Positions 20,793 to 32,787 of a stretch of 64,000 nt of DNA are shown here, in pieces. The notes under the pieces are model-generated. The model saw only the letters and a list, made by a program, of their open reading frames with translations. It was not told the origin of the DNA and made no database searches. Origin of the DNA: Malania oleifera (Eukaryota > Streptophyta > Magnoliopsida > Santalales > Ximeniaceae); contig NC_080422.1 of the NCBI RefSeq assembly GCF_029873635.1, positions 2,646,001-2,710,000 on the forward strand, written 5' to 3'. The stretch's first letter is position 1. Every line of letters begins with the position of its first letter. The position numbers and the translations under genes were made by a program.

Positions 20793-23515
20793 CTTGTGTG
20801 TTGTTTGTGGTGTGACTCTTATACTTTGGTTTTCATAAACAAAGAAGAAAGAAAAACATGAAGGGGCAGCACAGCAGGGGCTCGTCGACGAGTGCCCTGC
20901 GATCGTCGATATGGAGATAGCAAAGACTCGTCGACAAGTGCCCTGTGATCGTCGATGATGAGACAGTAAGGACTCGTCGACGAGTGTCTTGTACTCGTCA
21001 ACGAGAAGATCCCGAGAGGCCCAAAAGTTCAGAATTTCTAAGATACCGAGAGCAGAAAAATTAGATCATTAACGAGTGGAATGATTCTTCAACAAGTGTT
21101 CTTCTTGGTCTCGTCGACGAATCTCCTATTCTCATCGATGAGAAGTTCTGGGTAGCAAGCAGTTTTTTTGAATTTTGAATTTGAACGTTGGGTGGTTGGG
21201 TATTCGGAGGGAAACCTCTGAGGGACTATTATATATCTTATTCAGGGCATATATTGATAGGGAGAGTGATCATTTGAGAAGTGTATTGTAACGACCCGAA
21301 TAAAAATGGTATTTAAATAATAAAGAAAGGGAAATGGAAGCCGGAAACAGAAGGAAGCAGTCGACTTCGTCGACGAAGGCTTAAGAAAATTCATCGACGA
21401 ATATAGTGATTCGTCGACGAAGAAATACCGAGAGGGGGGTTTTGAGCCAACTGAATTTCGTTGACTAAATTAATGAAAGATTTGTCAACGAATGACATGG
21501 CTCGTCGACGAAATCCCCTGTTCTATAAATATGGGAAAATCCGAATTTTACTTAAGGATTAAGAAATTTATCCTCTCTCTCTCTCTCCACTTTGGTTCTC
21601 CCTCTTTCTTTCATCGATTTCGGGCCAGACCTTCGCCGGATCGACAATCCGAAGTCACCACGACGCTCATAGGGAAGTTCTCTCCAAATCTGCTGGAGCG
21701 GATCGTTGGTGAAAGTTAGGTGGAAACCATTCCAAATCCCTGGCTTTTTACTCAATATTTGGATTTGTGACAGTTGAGAAAAGTGTTATACGCTTAGAAA
21801 TACTGAACTTTAATATTGGGAGTTTTCATTTCCAGGGGTGTTGAATTGGGAACGTAGGAAATCATCCATAAGTTGAGGTAAGGCTTTTAAGCTGAATTTG
21901 ACTTAGTGATAGTTATAGAAAATATTGTACGTACGAAAATACTGAACTTTAATACGGGGAGTTTTCATTTTTAGGGTGTTGAGGTAGGAACCCTGCGGGT
22001 GCGGGGCAATTTTATTAAAAGCTTTTCAGAAATCAGGTAAGGGGATAAATTAAACTAGTTTCGTTTTGAGAAAATGCATGTATATGTATATATAGTATCT
22101 AGTTTCAAGAAATATATATATATATATATATATGATTTATATTTGTAAAATACTGTGAAAATGATCGTATGTTGAATATGTGAAAATTCATATTTGTGGC
22201 ATGAGTAAAAATGTTGTGAAATACTGTTTTCTAGGAATGTGGATGATATGGATTTTTATGATGGAAAAATCGGCGTACGGGCCGTGCTATGTGATGTGAT
22301 TTGCCAGCGTACGGGTTGTGCTATGATTTGCCGGTGTACGGGCCAAACTATGATAAAATGTGTAATACCGGCGTACGGGCCGATGATTTTCATGATACAC
22401 GTATGTATGCAAAATGATATGATTGATGTGAAAATTAATGATATGAGATATCCATGTATCACAGTTTCAGTATGTATTATATGATATCTGAACTTGGTTG
22501 GCTTGGTCTAGGCTAGCACTTGCACGGTACCGTTGTTATGTGTCCATCGTCTTTGTGATCATGATATTTGTGTTAACGCCGCTATACGGAGTGGTGTGAG
22601 ATTGGATGGTCGATGTGGTTATTAAAGAAGTGTGTTGTGATCGCCTCTGGTGTACGGAATAAGTCTGGTAGACCCATCGGACCTACAGACTGCTATTTGA
22701 TTTGGCAGTGGTCGGCCAACCATTGTTAAGTCCCGCCTTCGGACCACACAACCTAGTCATGTGGGGGTAATACATGACAACAGCCAACTAACCTACGAGG
22801 ATGTTTTTATGTTATTATTATTATGATATGAGATGAGATATGTTATGAAAATGCAGTATGTTCTGCCATGTTTTGATATACATATGTTTTTCCAGATTTG
22901 ATTAACAGTACTAAATATGTTATATATGATATATGTAGAACACAGAATACTCATGTTGCCACACACTGGTATTAGTTTATTTCCCTTACTGAGAGGTGTC
23001 TCACCTCTAAATCTTATAAACTTTTCAGGAGCCCCAGATAGAAGAGCAGGAAAAGCCCCGCTGATATAGTACTGTTTATATGCTTTCTACTGCTTAGGCC
23101 TCTGCTAAGTATATTCTGTTATATTCCTGGTACCCACAGGTCCAGGTGGATGTTGACCTGCTGAGCTGGAATGCATGACGTTGATATTATTATTATAAAA
23201 AAAAATGTTGAAAATGAGTAGGTCGTGACAGTTTGGGCAGGTCGTGACATGTATTGTGTACTTTTTGATTTCCATAGTGAAATTTGTGTGTCATTGCTTT
23301 TGTGGATGTAAGCTTTGTCGAACCACGTAAATCTTATTGTTGTTTTTGTTCTGGTTGTGTTTCATTTACTTGTTGTATTTATTCTACTATGCATCTTAAT
23401 TATTCGATTCATATCCCATAAATTAGTATCAGAGCGATTGTTGTTATGGCATCGAGATCATCTTCTACAATATTTGATATTGTCAAATTTGATGGAACTG
23501 GGACTAGGTTTTGTG
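20793..23515 (+). mobile_element. Ty1/copia LTR 2 (interrupted), primer site and gag start
   Basis: A second copy of the same LTR family runs from about 20793 to 23418 and is split by a solo LTR at 21287-23249. It is followed by a primer site (TTAGTATCAGAGCG, ~23422) and another short gag start (SSTIFDIVKFDGTGT). The element stops near 23515. The LTR part upstream of the insertion carries at least eight TCGTCGACGA-type words between 20881 and 21140. Without the insertion it would be about 650 bp. Fossil, broken. Confidence 0.7.
21287..23249 (+). mobile_element. gypsy-type solo LTR with TGTAT duplication
   Basis: Starts TGTAACGACCCG and ends GGTCGTGACA, flanked by TGTAT at 21282-21286 and 23250-23254. 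Length 1963 bp. Six TCGTCGACGA-type words lie at 21366-21512, followed 22 bp later by a TATA box (TATAAATA, 21534-21541) and a CT-rich stretch. The terminal word GGTCGTGACA occurs twice within 29 bp at the 3' end. The terminal sequences are common in plant Ty3/gypsy chromovirus LTRs. The minus-strand LTR at 33001-35127 is the same family (shared stretch around GTTAAGTCCCGCC). Confidence 0.9.
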
Positions 23516-26374
23516 CCTACCCCTATTGGCGTAGATATTCTACTTAATTTATACTTTTTAACTCAATTTTTATCACTCCAAGAGCAGCTCTATTGTATAT
23601 GGTAAGAATATATTTAAATCAATTTTAATATTTTTTGAAAAATAAAAATTTATGAATATTTGTACTTTAATATATTTTAAAATTTAAACATTTATTTATT
23701 TAGTTTTATTAAAAAATATTTAAAAACAATTTATTCTATCAAAATATTTTGATATAATAACTAAAAATCATCAAATTTAGATTTTAGTTTTTGATACAAC
23801 AATTGAAAATTGACAATAAAATTTAATAGAAAATTTTAAAAAGTACATTTTTATTATATAATAATGAAAACAATAAAAAAAGGAAACAAAAAATGGTGTT
23901 TTTTTAGAAGCACTTTTTAAATCAAATGAAAGTTCTTATGCACAATTACAACACCAATCATGAAAAAAATACAATAATAAAGCATTTCAATGGACAAAAG
24001 CATCAAAAGGATTGAACAATGATAAATTAAAATAGATATATCAAATGCAAATAAATTACAAATACTAGCCCACAAAACTATTTTTCATTTGAGACCTTCA
24101 AATTAAAAAGCACACAAATTTTTTTTTTTTTGTAGATATCAACCTAGTTACATTTCACTTAACTAAATTGTTTGCAATGCTTTGCAATAAATAGAAGGGA
24201 AAAAAAAAAGGAAAAAAAAATTATGATACATATATATAATCTTGCAATATTTATGATAGGGATCAACATGCACCTCGAGTATCTTTCGCGAATATTGTGA
24301 TACGTGAACGACCACCAGAAGTCCACCATTGGATGTGAACTTTATTTGCAGGTACTTTGAAGTTCAAGCCCAAATGATCACTTAATGGACTTTTACATTA
24401 GATGAGCTTGGAGAATAAAATAAATGACTTAAGCTTTGGAGCATGGAATTAAAGACCACTTGAAGACCCATGAAATAAAAGACCAAAATTACCTTTTTCT
24501 CCCTCCCCTTGAATTCAGCCACTACATGGGAAAAACTCACAATTAAAGCTTCTCTTGAAAGTTAACTTGGAAAAAGGATGATAACTTGCAAGTCAAAGAG
24601 TCTTGGTATTTTAAGAAGCATTTATTTAATTTTGAGTTCATAGACTCTACTATCATAACTATTCTAATTCCTAGACACTTATTTTCTATGACAAACTATT
24701 TCTTAGGAACTTCATTATCCATGTTTTAAATATTTTACTCGTTTTTTGTATTTTCTTTAATTTCTTAAGAAACTATGTGTAAGTCATGTGCATATGTATG
24801 TAAATGTCATCACTTGTATTGTACAAGTGGTATTTGTATTGTCAATTAAAAGAACTCTTTGCTTGAGCTTGTAAAACTTATTCCTCTCATTGTGATTGAG
24901 TAGTCTGAGGCTACGTTCCATCTCCCCAGCGATTGGGTGGTGAGAGGCTAGGACAATATTAACGTCATCATCAACACTCCATGCCCCACTCTTCTTTCAT
25001 AGCTCACAGTCAGAACCTTTATCAAGCTTCATTATTGTCTCAAGATTCCTATGGATCAATAAACTTGTTCGTGGTGCGATCGAGTACTTATGTGCTTTGG
25101 TGTTTGTCATTCGAATCCAAAATAGCTCCTAACAGTCCCTTGTAAGCCTTGAAACTCTACTTGAATTATTGATTGAAAACTTTGTTTATTCTCTTTGAAT
25201 CTTCATAGATTTTCAACATGAACATGTTTGCTAGCACTACCCTTAGGGATATTTGATTTGTGGGTTAGGATTTGTGATTTAAGACTTCTAATATAACATA
25301 TTTTAAAGTGAACTTGATTACTTGAATAAATGATCAACCGAGAACTTTTAAACCAAATCATATACGTTTTTAAAATCTCAACAACCTGTGATTATTAGAA
25401 TATGTTTGTGATGTTTTGCTTAGTTAATTCAATTATTCCCTTAAATTATGATATTGTGTGTGTGTTATGAATATGGTCAAATGTAGGACTAGGGCTACTT
25501 AGAACCGTTCTATGTCAATTTATTTTAGAGTTATGTAATTATATTTATCTATCGAACGTTATATTTTGGTATGACTTCATGCCAGTGAATACAAACATCA
25601 CAGTTTTTTGTCCATAACTAATTTTCTTATGTGTTTATTTAACAAATGATGAAATTGAGTACACACCATAAATTGATTGGCTAATCTACAAAAAATGAGA
25701 TTAAAAAAAAAAAAAAGTTAAGTAAACAATCTATATTTCATGACAATGATAAAGTATCATTCATTTTTCTAGTTGATTGGATTAAAAAAAAAGACCGATA
25801 TTCTTATTAAAATTATTATAAGAACATAACATGTGATTATGAATGCATTATTAAATTAATAATTTTTTAATAATTAATTAAAATAGTAAAAACTAAAAAT
25901 TATAAATGAGAAAATAAAATTAATTTTTTATTTATATAGTTTTGAATTTATTTATGATCTATTTTTATTATTCAATATATTATTGTAAATGCCTAATAAT
26001 ATGTTTACTAAGGGGCAGCATCAATGTGGGGAAGCAAAAAAACCTAAACCTAAAACTACATCTAAAAGATAAGAATAGGAACCAAAAATCGAAAACTAGC
26101 AAGTAAGGTTTAATTGAAAAAATAAAGTGAAAAACAACTTGGTCACATATTTACTTTTATTTTTTTAATCAAATAACAGCTAAAATATATAATTAGAATA
26201 ATAGAAATTATAAATTTAATTATGAATATTTTCAGAAAATTTAGAACACAAGCTCTATAAAGTTCTTCGATCACAAAATGATCAAAACAGACGTTACGGA
26301 AAAGCAAGATCATCACAAAATATGAGGATTAACCAAAGCCACTAACAAAGAAACGACGCCGTTCCATATATCCA
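23516..26374. other. intergenic, no gene seen
   Basis: A 2.9-kb AT-rich stretch with poly-A/T runs. A slightly more complex segment at 24240-25140 may be an old LTR or transposon piece, but no termini, primer site or coding similarity was recognised. No RNA gene found. Confidence 0.55.
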
Positions 26375-26839
26375 TCACTCGTTGGCCGTCTCCAGGTACT
26401 TCTTCTTCTCCTCCTCCGTCATGAACGCCGTGACCGGGAACGCCCGCCCCAGGCCCACAGGCGTCTTGAAGTGGATCCGGCGGCGCGCCGGCTCCTCCAC
26501 GCTCATCTCCGTGATGGGGACCCACAGCATCACCTGCTTGCTCTTCACCCCCGTCATCCTCTTCATCCTCAACCTCTCCACGTACCCCGTCACCTCCACC
26601 GCGTAGCTCACCCGCGTCTTCGTCCCCTCGAAGAAGTGCTCGTACGGCGCCGTTTGCTTCATCCACACGAACCCCGTCTCCCGCACTCTCCCGCACTCCT
26701 CCAGATTCCTCAGCGGCAGCACTCCCCTCGGGAACCCCAGCTCCTCCAGCAGCTCCACGGAGTGGCGGTAACACTCCTCCGCCCCGCGCACTATCTCCGC
26801 TCCCGCGCGCTCGTCTTGCTTCGACCTGGAAGTGGCCAT
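26375..26839 (-). CDS. DUF538 family protein, single exon
   Basis: A 154-aa protein of the plant-specific DUF538 family. Recognisable segments: HSVELLEELGFPRGVLPL near the N-terminus, GFVWMKQTAPYEHFFEGTKT in the middle, then a VSYAVEVTGYVE strand and KSKQVMLWVPITEM, ending in a charged tail EEEKKKYLE. Family length is usually 140-180 aa, so it looks complete. The frame stays open upstream to an ATG at 27010, but a TATA box at 26935-26942 lies between the two, so I chose the ATG at 26839. The gene is intronless and GC-rich, especially at third positions, in an AT-rich region. Molecular function of DUF538 is not established; some members have been linked to stress responses (from memory). No signal peptide is evident. 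Confidence 0.92.
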   Translation of the reverse strand: MATSRSKQDERAGAEIVRGAEECYRHSVELLEELGFPRGVLPLRNLEECGRVRETGFVWMKQTAPYEHFFEGTKTRVSYAVEVTGYVERLRMKRMTGVKSKQVMLWVPITEMSVEEPARRRIHFKTPVGLGRAFPVTAFMTEEEKKKYLETANE

Positions 26840-26934
26840 TCCGGAGGCGGTCGCAGGCGAGGGACGCGTATGGGATTTTGGGAAATGGAGAGGGGTGGCT
26901 GGAGAATTGTTGGGAATACTAGGCGTGGATTTGC

Positions 26935-26942
26935 TATTTATA
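26935..26942 (-). promoter_or_regulatory. TATA box of the DUF538 gene
   Basis: TATAAATA on the minus strand, about 96 bp upstream of the chosen ATG. It supports the short protein model over the longer open frame. Confidence 0.75.
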
Positions 26943-27010
26943 AGAGTGGGGATCGGGTGCGGCCGGCCGCGGTGGTTCGCGGGCGGTTGAACTGCAAAGA
27001 CAGTTAGCAT

Positions 27011-27459
27011 GGGGAGTTGTTTACCTAAAATTCAGAAAAAAAGTTGGCGCCTGGCATGTGGAATTAGGACAATTATTTTGTTATACTTTAGATTACGTGG
27101 GTCGTGTTAGAGTTGGGCAAAGGAGCTTGTGGGCCTAATTTGGCTATATGGCAAGTTGGGCTGCTCTGTTGAAATGTAATCTGCCAAAAGTTTTGAAGCC
27201 CATTAGTTTAGTGCTAATTTAGTAATTTCCTTCCAAAAAATTATTTGTATATAAATTCTATTAAAGATTGTGTCTATACATTGTGAAATGATTTTGGCTT
27301 TCATGTCATTGTTGACATAAAAGAGCTTCTTCCAACTATCCAAGGCTAACTACTTACTGAAAACAAGGATTCCATGGTTCTACTTTATATATTTTATTCA
27401 ATTAAAATTGGGCTATATAAGGAAGGTATCTCATATCTATGTGTGCGAGTAAGTCATAC
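27011..27459. other. upstream flank of the DUF538 gene
   Basis: Non-coding. Several TGGGCC/GGGCCT words at 27100-27170 could belong to the DUF538 upstream region. No other feature. Confidence 0.5.
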
Positions 27460-27910
27460 ATATTTGCGAGCTGCTCGAAAACTTGACTCGTCCTCTAACT
27501 CGAATCAACTCAATTCTACTCGAGTTCGAGTCGAGTTCGAGCTAGTCGAGCATTTTAACAAGTCTAGTTCGAGTTCCACTGTAATACTCTAGTTGAGTTT
27601 CAAACTCAAACGAACTTTTCTTATTTCATTATTTTTATATTATATATGTCATATAATATATTTTATAAATATATTTAATATTATATGTATATTGCATATA
27701 TTTATATATGTATTTAATATTAATTTATAATTAAGTTGAGCTTAATTGAGTCGAGCTTAATCGAGTCGAACTCGAGTTTTGTGAATTTATATTCGAGTCG
27801 ACTTCGAAATTAAAAATTATGAACTCGATTGAATTCGAGTCAAATTTTGAGCTTAATATTTTTGAGTCGAGTCAACTTCGGTATTTTATTGTGCCAACTC
27901 AACTCTACTC
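27460..27910. repeat. CTCGAG/TCGAGTCGA-rich repeat, unclassified
   Basis: Two clusters of overlapping words of the type ACTCGAGTTCGAGTCGAG (27470-27600 and 27730-27910) enclose an AT-rich core. The outer clusters are rich in self-complementary words, so the whole could fold back. It resembles unclassified interspersed repeats common in plant genomes. No coding content. Confidence 0.5.
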
Positions 27911-28744
27911 AAGTTTCTTTTCATTTCAAAATTTGTGCAGATATTTAACATGAAAAATCTCAAACTTTAATTATCGGGCATCTCCTCTAAAAGACCCTTG
28001 GAGGGCATTACATATATTTGAAAATTTTACACAAATTGAATCTTTGGCCTTTAGCTTGGAAGTAACATTTTTACCATTGAGCCAAGTCTCAATTTCTAAT
28101 TTTCTTTTATTTTCGTTTTAAAAAAATAAACAATATAGTTCATAATAATAATAATAATAATGGTAAAAAAAATACTGTCATCACAAAAAAAAAAATAATA
28201 TATATTTTTTTAATCCATAACAATGAATAGACAGAGAATATAAATATTTTCAAATTTTATTGTGAAAATATATCTCTTTTCATATTTTATTTCATCTTTG
28301 ACGATCAATCCAAACTTTAACATGAATGAATTTTTTATATATCACATGTCCTATAATTTCTATTTTGTTCTCATCTTAGGCTTTATTTGGAACTCGGAAA
28401 ATATTAGCAAAAGGAAAAGAAAATATTAAGCAATTCACGTTTTCATGTTTGATTATCGAGGAAAATAAGAAAAAGAATGAAAAAATTACCAAATCCATGA
28501 TCAAAATTTTAATATTACGCATTATTAATACCTAATTTTTCTTAATTTTTAATTATATAAAAATAAACATTTATTTTTAATAAAATTTAATGTAGAAGGA
28601 AAATAAAATGGAAAATGAGTTCCCTCCTTGTTTTCATTTCCCTTTCTTTTCCTAAATGAAATACTTAATACAAACGGACCCTTAATAAATTAAACATTTG
28701 TAAGTTGTAACTATTAAATTCTTTATCTTTTTATTTTATCAATT
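27911..28744. other. intergenic, no gene seen
   Basis: AT-rich, with an (AAT)n run near 28143-28163. Nothing else recognised. Confidence 0.6.
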
Positions 28745-29275
28745 TACAGAGGTATTGTACAAATATATATAGAGAGAGAGATTAACAACCATTTCCTTGA
28801 CTACACAGATTTTATAACTATAATCATGCTAAAATTAGATTTTAGGAATCATAATCATGGTTCATCCCTCGATGGAAGGGATTTTGCAGTTATGCCTATT
28901 CCTATAATCTTTCTGCTTGGCTTATTCCTATAATATCTCTGATTTGTTTCTTAATTAACAATTCACGCCAACACTCCCCCTCAAGTGAAAGCATCAAACT
29001 CTTCAATGCGCAACTTGTTTAGTAAGTTGTGGAAATACTTGCTTGATATGGTATTTGTAAGAATATCTGCCACTTGGTCTTCGGACTTCACAAAGGGAAA
29101 CTGAATTATTTTAGTTTCTAGATTTTCTTTAATAAAGTGTCAGTCAACCTCCACGTGTTTGGTATGATCATGCCAGATAGGATTGTGAGCAATGACGATA
29201 GCTACCTTGTTATCACAAAAGAGATCCATCTCGGAGGTAGGAGCAAATCCAATTTCAATTAGAAGTCTTTTTGAG
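28745..29275 (-). mobile_element. Ty1/copia fossil, 3' end (RNase H tail and short LTR)
   Basis: On the minus strand 29275-28990 encodes the copia RNase H end, with HDHTKHVEVDWHFIKE and KSEDQVADILT stretches in one frame. A purine tract (CTTGAGGGGGAG) follows, then a ~230-bp LTR starting TGTTGGCGTGAATT at about 28974 and ending near 28745 (CAATACCTCTG). Only the 3' end is present. It abuts an unrelated copia tail on the plus strand. Broken. Confidence 0.75.
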
Positions 29276-29289
29276 CCACAGGAGTTCAC

Positions 29290-29730
29290 AAAGTTCAGTA
29301 TTTGCTCGTTTTTCTACATTAAATGAACTATCGAAAACTTACATGGCTATGAAATTTAGAGTTCAACGGTTATTATCATGCATAATATGCATACAGTAAG
29401 GGGGAGTAAATTGCCATATCTTTCAAACAATATGCAAAAATTGAGGGGGAGCTGAGGTTTAGATTATATCCTGTAAGAACACCAACGGTTTTCCATCATA
29501 AAAGAGGGGGAGATTGTTAGCCTGAGTGGCTACATAATCCCAAATGACATATTTTGATGATAACAACCCATTAGTGATTCAGTGTTAAACTAATCATTAC
29601 ACATATAGTTAGCACAGGAACAACATGAAGATATTGGATTAAACGCTAGATCAGGTGAACATTTAAGAAGCAAAGATAAAAAACTGAAACTAGTATACAA
29701 AGAATATCTAGAAAAAAAAAAAAAAAGGGG
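29290..29730 (+). mobile_element. SIRE-like copia 3' tail and LTR start
   Basis: Three purine tracts (AAGGGGGAG, TGAGGGGGAG, AGAGGGGGAG) lie between 29400 and 29512, and the last runs directly into TGTTAGCCTGAGTGGC at 29516, a typical SIRE-type LTR start. The LTR continues to about 29715, where it meets an A/G run and other sequence. No coding part was seen. Fragment, broken. Confidence 0.5.
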
Positions 29731-32700
29731 GGGGAAGGTTGGGTTTCATGAACTCTGAACTGACGTTAAAAACTCAAAAGAATGATAAATGGCTCAACAG
29801 TACCTCACAAGGTGTCAAAGTCCACAAGCGCTCTCTCTGTGCTCACAAGGAACCCTAAGTGCAATGAATCACGTGAATGTGTATATTCAGTCTTATGAGA
29901 TACCATGTAAATACAGGAGTTTATATAGTCACATTAACACGAATGAACTACTAGTCATCCTACATAAAGTTACAATTCCTAAATTAGTCATATAAAGAGA
30001 AACTACACATAAATAATCCATTATACAACTTAAGTGTGTAACTCTTAGGTTATATGCAAGTATGTAAAGGGTATAAATCAGTGTTAATCATGGCCTAATC
30101 ATCCATATTCAATATTTTTTTTTTATTTTTTTTAATACAAAACTTAGCATGTGGACGTGCACAGTCTCACATGCAAATTCTCACCCCCCCAAACTAAAGT
30201 GGAACATTGTCCTCAATGTGAAAGCATAGGAGAAATATAAAAACTGCGCACGGGGGAAACAAGCTAATAGAAAAAACATAGAAAATCACTACCAACTAAT
30301 GCAACAGAAAAAGAAAAGAAAAATGCAAATAAAGAAACAAATAAAACAAAAAGAAAAAGAAAAGTAGTAAGAGAGAAAGGTCAGAAAACTCCCCTTCTAC
30401 AAGACATCTTCATTTGGATCGAAGGGAGTCATGAAAGGCTTGAGCCATTGTCCATTGACCATGAAGCCGTTACCATTCTTTGGATCCACAATGTCCACTG
30501 CGCAATGAGTATGAACGTGTTTAACGATATATAGGCCACCCCATCAGGACCTCAGTTTCCTAAGAAACATATGTAATCTGGAGTTGTAGAGAAGAACTTA
30601 CTGATTCGAAAAAAGTTGTTTATCCTTGATTTTATTGTCATGCAGTAGCTTCATCCGCTTCTTTGATAAGCGAGCCTTGTCATAAACTTACCTCTTGGAT
30701 TCTTCAAGCTCACACATCTGCAACTTTTTCAAACCTTTGGCATCATCAAGTGAAAAGTTAATCTGTTTTATAACTGATAATGCATGATACTGAATCTTAA
30801 AAGATAAACGGCATGCCTTACCGTAAACCAATCTATAGGGAAGCATCCCTAAATTTGTTTTGAATGCAGTTTGGTAGGCACAGAGTGCATCAACCAGCTT
30901 CTTTAACTAGTCTTTTCAATTAGGACAACATGTCTCCTCAAGTATGATCTTGATCTTTGCAAATAACTTACGCTTATCCTGCGTTATCCCATGTTTTGAC
31001 ATTTGATCGGTGACAGGGTAGTTCACAATATTATCAAACCAAGGGGCACATGACATGGAGATGATAGGATAGATGATGTTAGCATCTAACTTCTTCAACA
31101 CTTCTTTCTTTACCACCTCCATCATGGTTGGGTTTAGTCTCCATTGCGCATCACAAACTAGTATTGCATCTATCTCTATGGATTGCCCCTCTGATTCTAG
31201 AAACTCTCTAATCAAAGGAACTTTTTCATCAAATACCTCAGGCTTCTCGGGAGATGCACTCTCAAATGCACCATCCGAATCAAATGCCAACAACAACTTT
31301 GAAATATCCAAGTCATCTACCACATCAACTGCATGTACCTCTGAATCATCACACCCAGTCGGCATCTTGTGAGCATTAAACACGTTTATATCCAATGTCA
31401 TATTTTCGAATGTGAGCTTCAGTACTCCACTTTGACAATTGATCAATGCATTGGAGGTAGCAAGGAATAGCTGCCCAATAATAACAGGTGTTTGGTAGAT
31501 GTTGGAGACAGGCTGCTGCATATCCAAAACTACAAAGTTCATTGGGTAATAAAATTTGTCAACTTGTACTAATACATCTTCAATAACGTCTCATGGAGCT
31601 TTTAATGATCTATCTGCCAACTGTAGCATCATGGGTGTTTTCTTCAGCTCACCAAAACTCAACTACTCATATATTGAAAATGGGAGCAAGTTCACACTAC
31701 TCCCCAAATCAAGTAAAGCTCTCCCAATACGAGATTTACCAATCATAATAGAAATAGTGGGAGAACCAGGATCTCTGAACTTATGAGGAGTATGACTCAA
31801 TATCAACGCACTAACTTGCTCGGTCAAGAAAGTTTTCTTCTTTATGTTTAATTTCCTTTTCACTGTGCACAGATCCTTCAGAAATTTTGCATGTGCAGAA
31901 ACTTACTGTATGGCTTCCAAAAGCAAAATGTTGATCTTCACTTGCTTGAATATTTCTTGAATTTCATTGTGATATTTGTTCTTTTGACCAGTTGCCAACC
32001 TCTGAGGGTAGGGTACCACAGGTCGGTACTCCTTACTAGTCTCATCCTCCACCTTAACTGACTTCTCTAAATCTGAGCTTTCTTCATATGATTTTTCTTT
32101 TGCTTCATCTATCTCATTTGCAACGTTAAGTGTTGGACCAATAGTTTGTTGATCAATGGGTATTTCAAGACGAGAGACTTTTTTTCCGCTCCTCAAGGTA
32201 ATGACAGGCTTTGTCATTTCAATATAATCCCTTGAAACAGTATGCATTGGTTACTGTTGTTGTCGGTATATTTTAGGATTAGGCTGAGGTTATGCTGGAG
32301 ATTTCGCTTTTTCTAAGGTATTCAGTTGTGTACTTATTTATTAATAGTTTCTCTCGGTTCATCGATGGCTTGAGTATTCTGACTATTGGTCGTGACGTGA
32401 ATCTGCGTGAATTGTTGAAACATATTCGCCATCTGCATCATGCTATCATCAGAAGATTTCTTTGATGGAATAAGAGCTAAATTAGGTTGAAATCCTGGAG
32501 GTGCGTAACTTTGAGAGATCTGTTGTGGCTGATACTGCTGTTGAGGAGCTGCAACTAGATGATATAGCGGCTGTTGAGGTGGTGCATAAGATTGAGGAAG
32601 TTACTGAAACTATGAGGAAGATGGACCAGACTGATCATTCCTCTATGAGAAGTTCAGGTGATTCCTCCATCCCAGATTATAAGTGTTTGAGAATGACTGA

Positions 32701-32787
32701 TTTTGAGATTTGTTAACCTAATTTGCTAACTACATCTGATTAGATCCACTCTCCTGCAATACTGGTAGAAGCGGACAATCCTCCACC
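29730..32787 (-). mobile_element. Ty3/gypsy Athila/Tat-like fossil with gag-pol remnants
   Basis: Read on the minus strand from high to low coordinates: a gag end with NTYNLGWRNHLNFS-type and PPGFQPN segments (32720-32270), a retropepsin with ALLDLGSSVNLLPFSIYE (about 31720-31660), a reverse-transcriptase start (QWRLNPTMMEVVKKEVLK), an RNase H/integrase junction piece (CAPWFDNIVNYPVT), and the integrase end (NGFMVNGQWLKPF, ~30430-30480). A purine tract (TTTGGGGGGGTGAG) is near 30185, and a likely 3' LTR with a TATATAAA box occupies about 29730-30110. The 5' end is replaced by the LTR at 32788. Much of pol is missing and the element is broken in many places. Confidence 0.75.

Noticed and set aside
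26471-27007. 178-aa plus-strand frame opposite the DUF538 gene
   Set aside because: High third-position GC of the real gene keeps the antisense frame open; the translation is His/Pro/Arg-rich and meaningless.
26840-27010. N-terminal extension of the DUF538 protein from the upstream ATG at 27010
   Set aside because: A TATA box at 26935-26942 lies inside the extension, and the added residues are Pro/Ser-rich with no similarity to the family.
31556-31786. Plus-strand frame over the gypsy fossil protease
   Set aside because: It is the antisense shadow of the retropepsin region on the minus strand.
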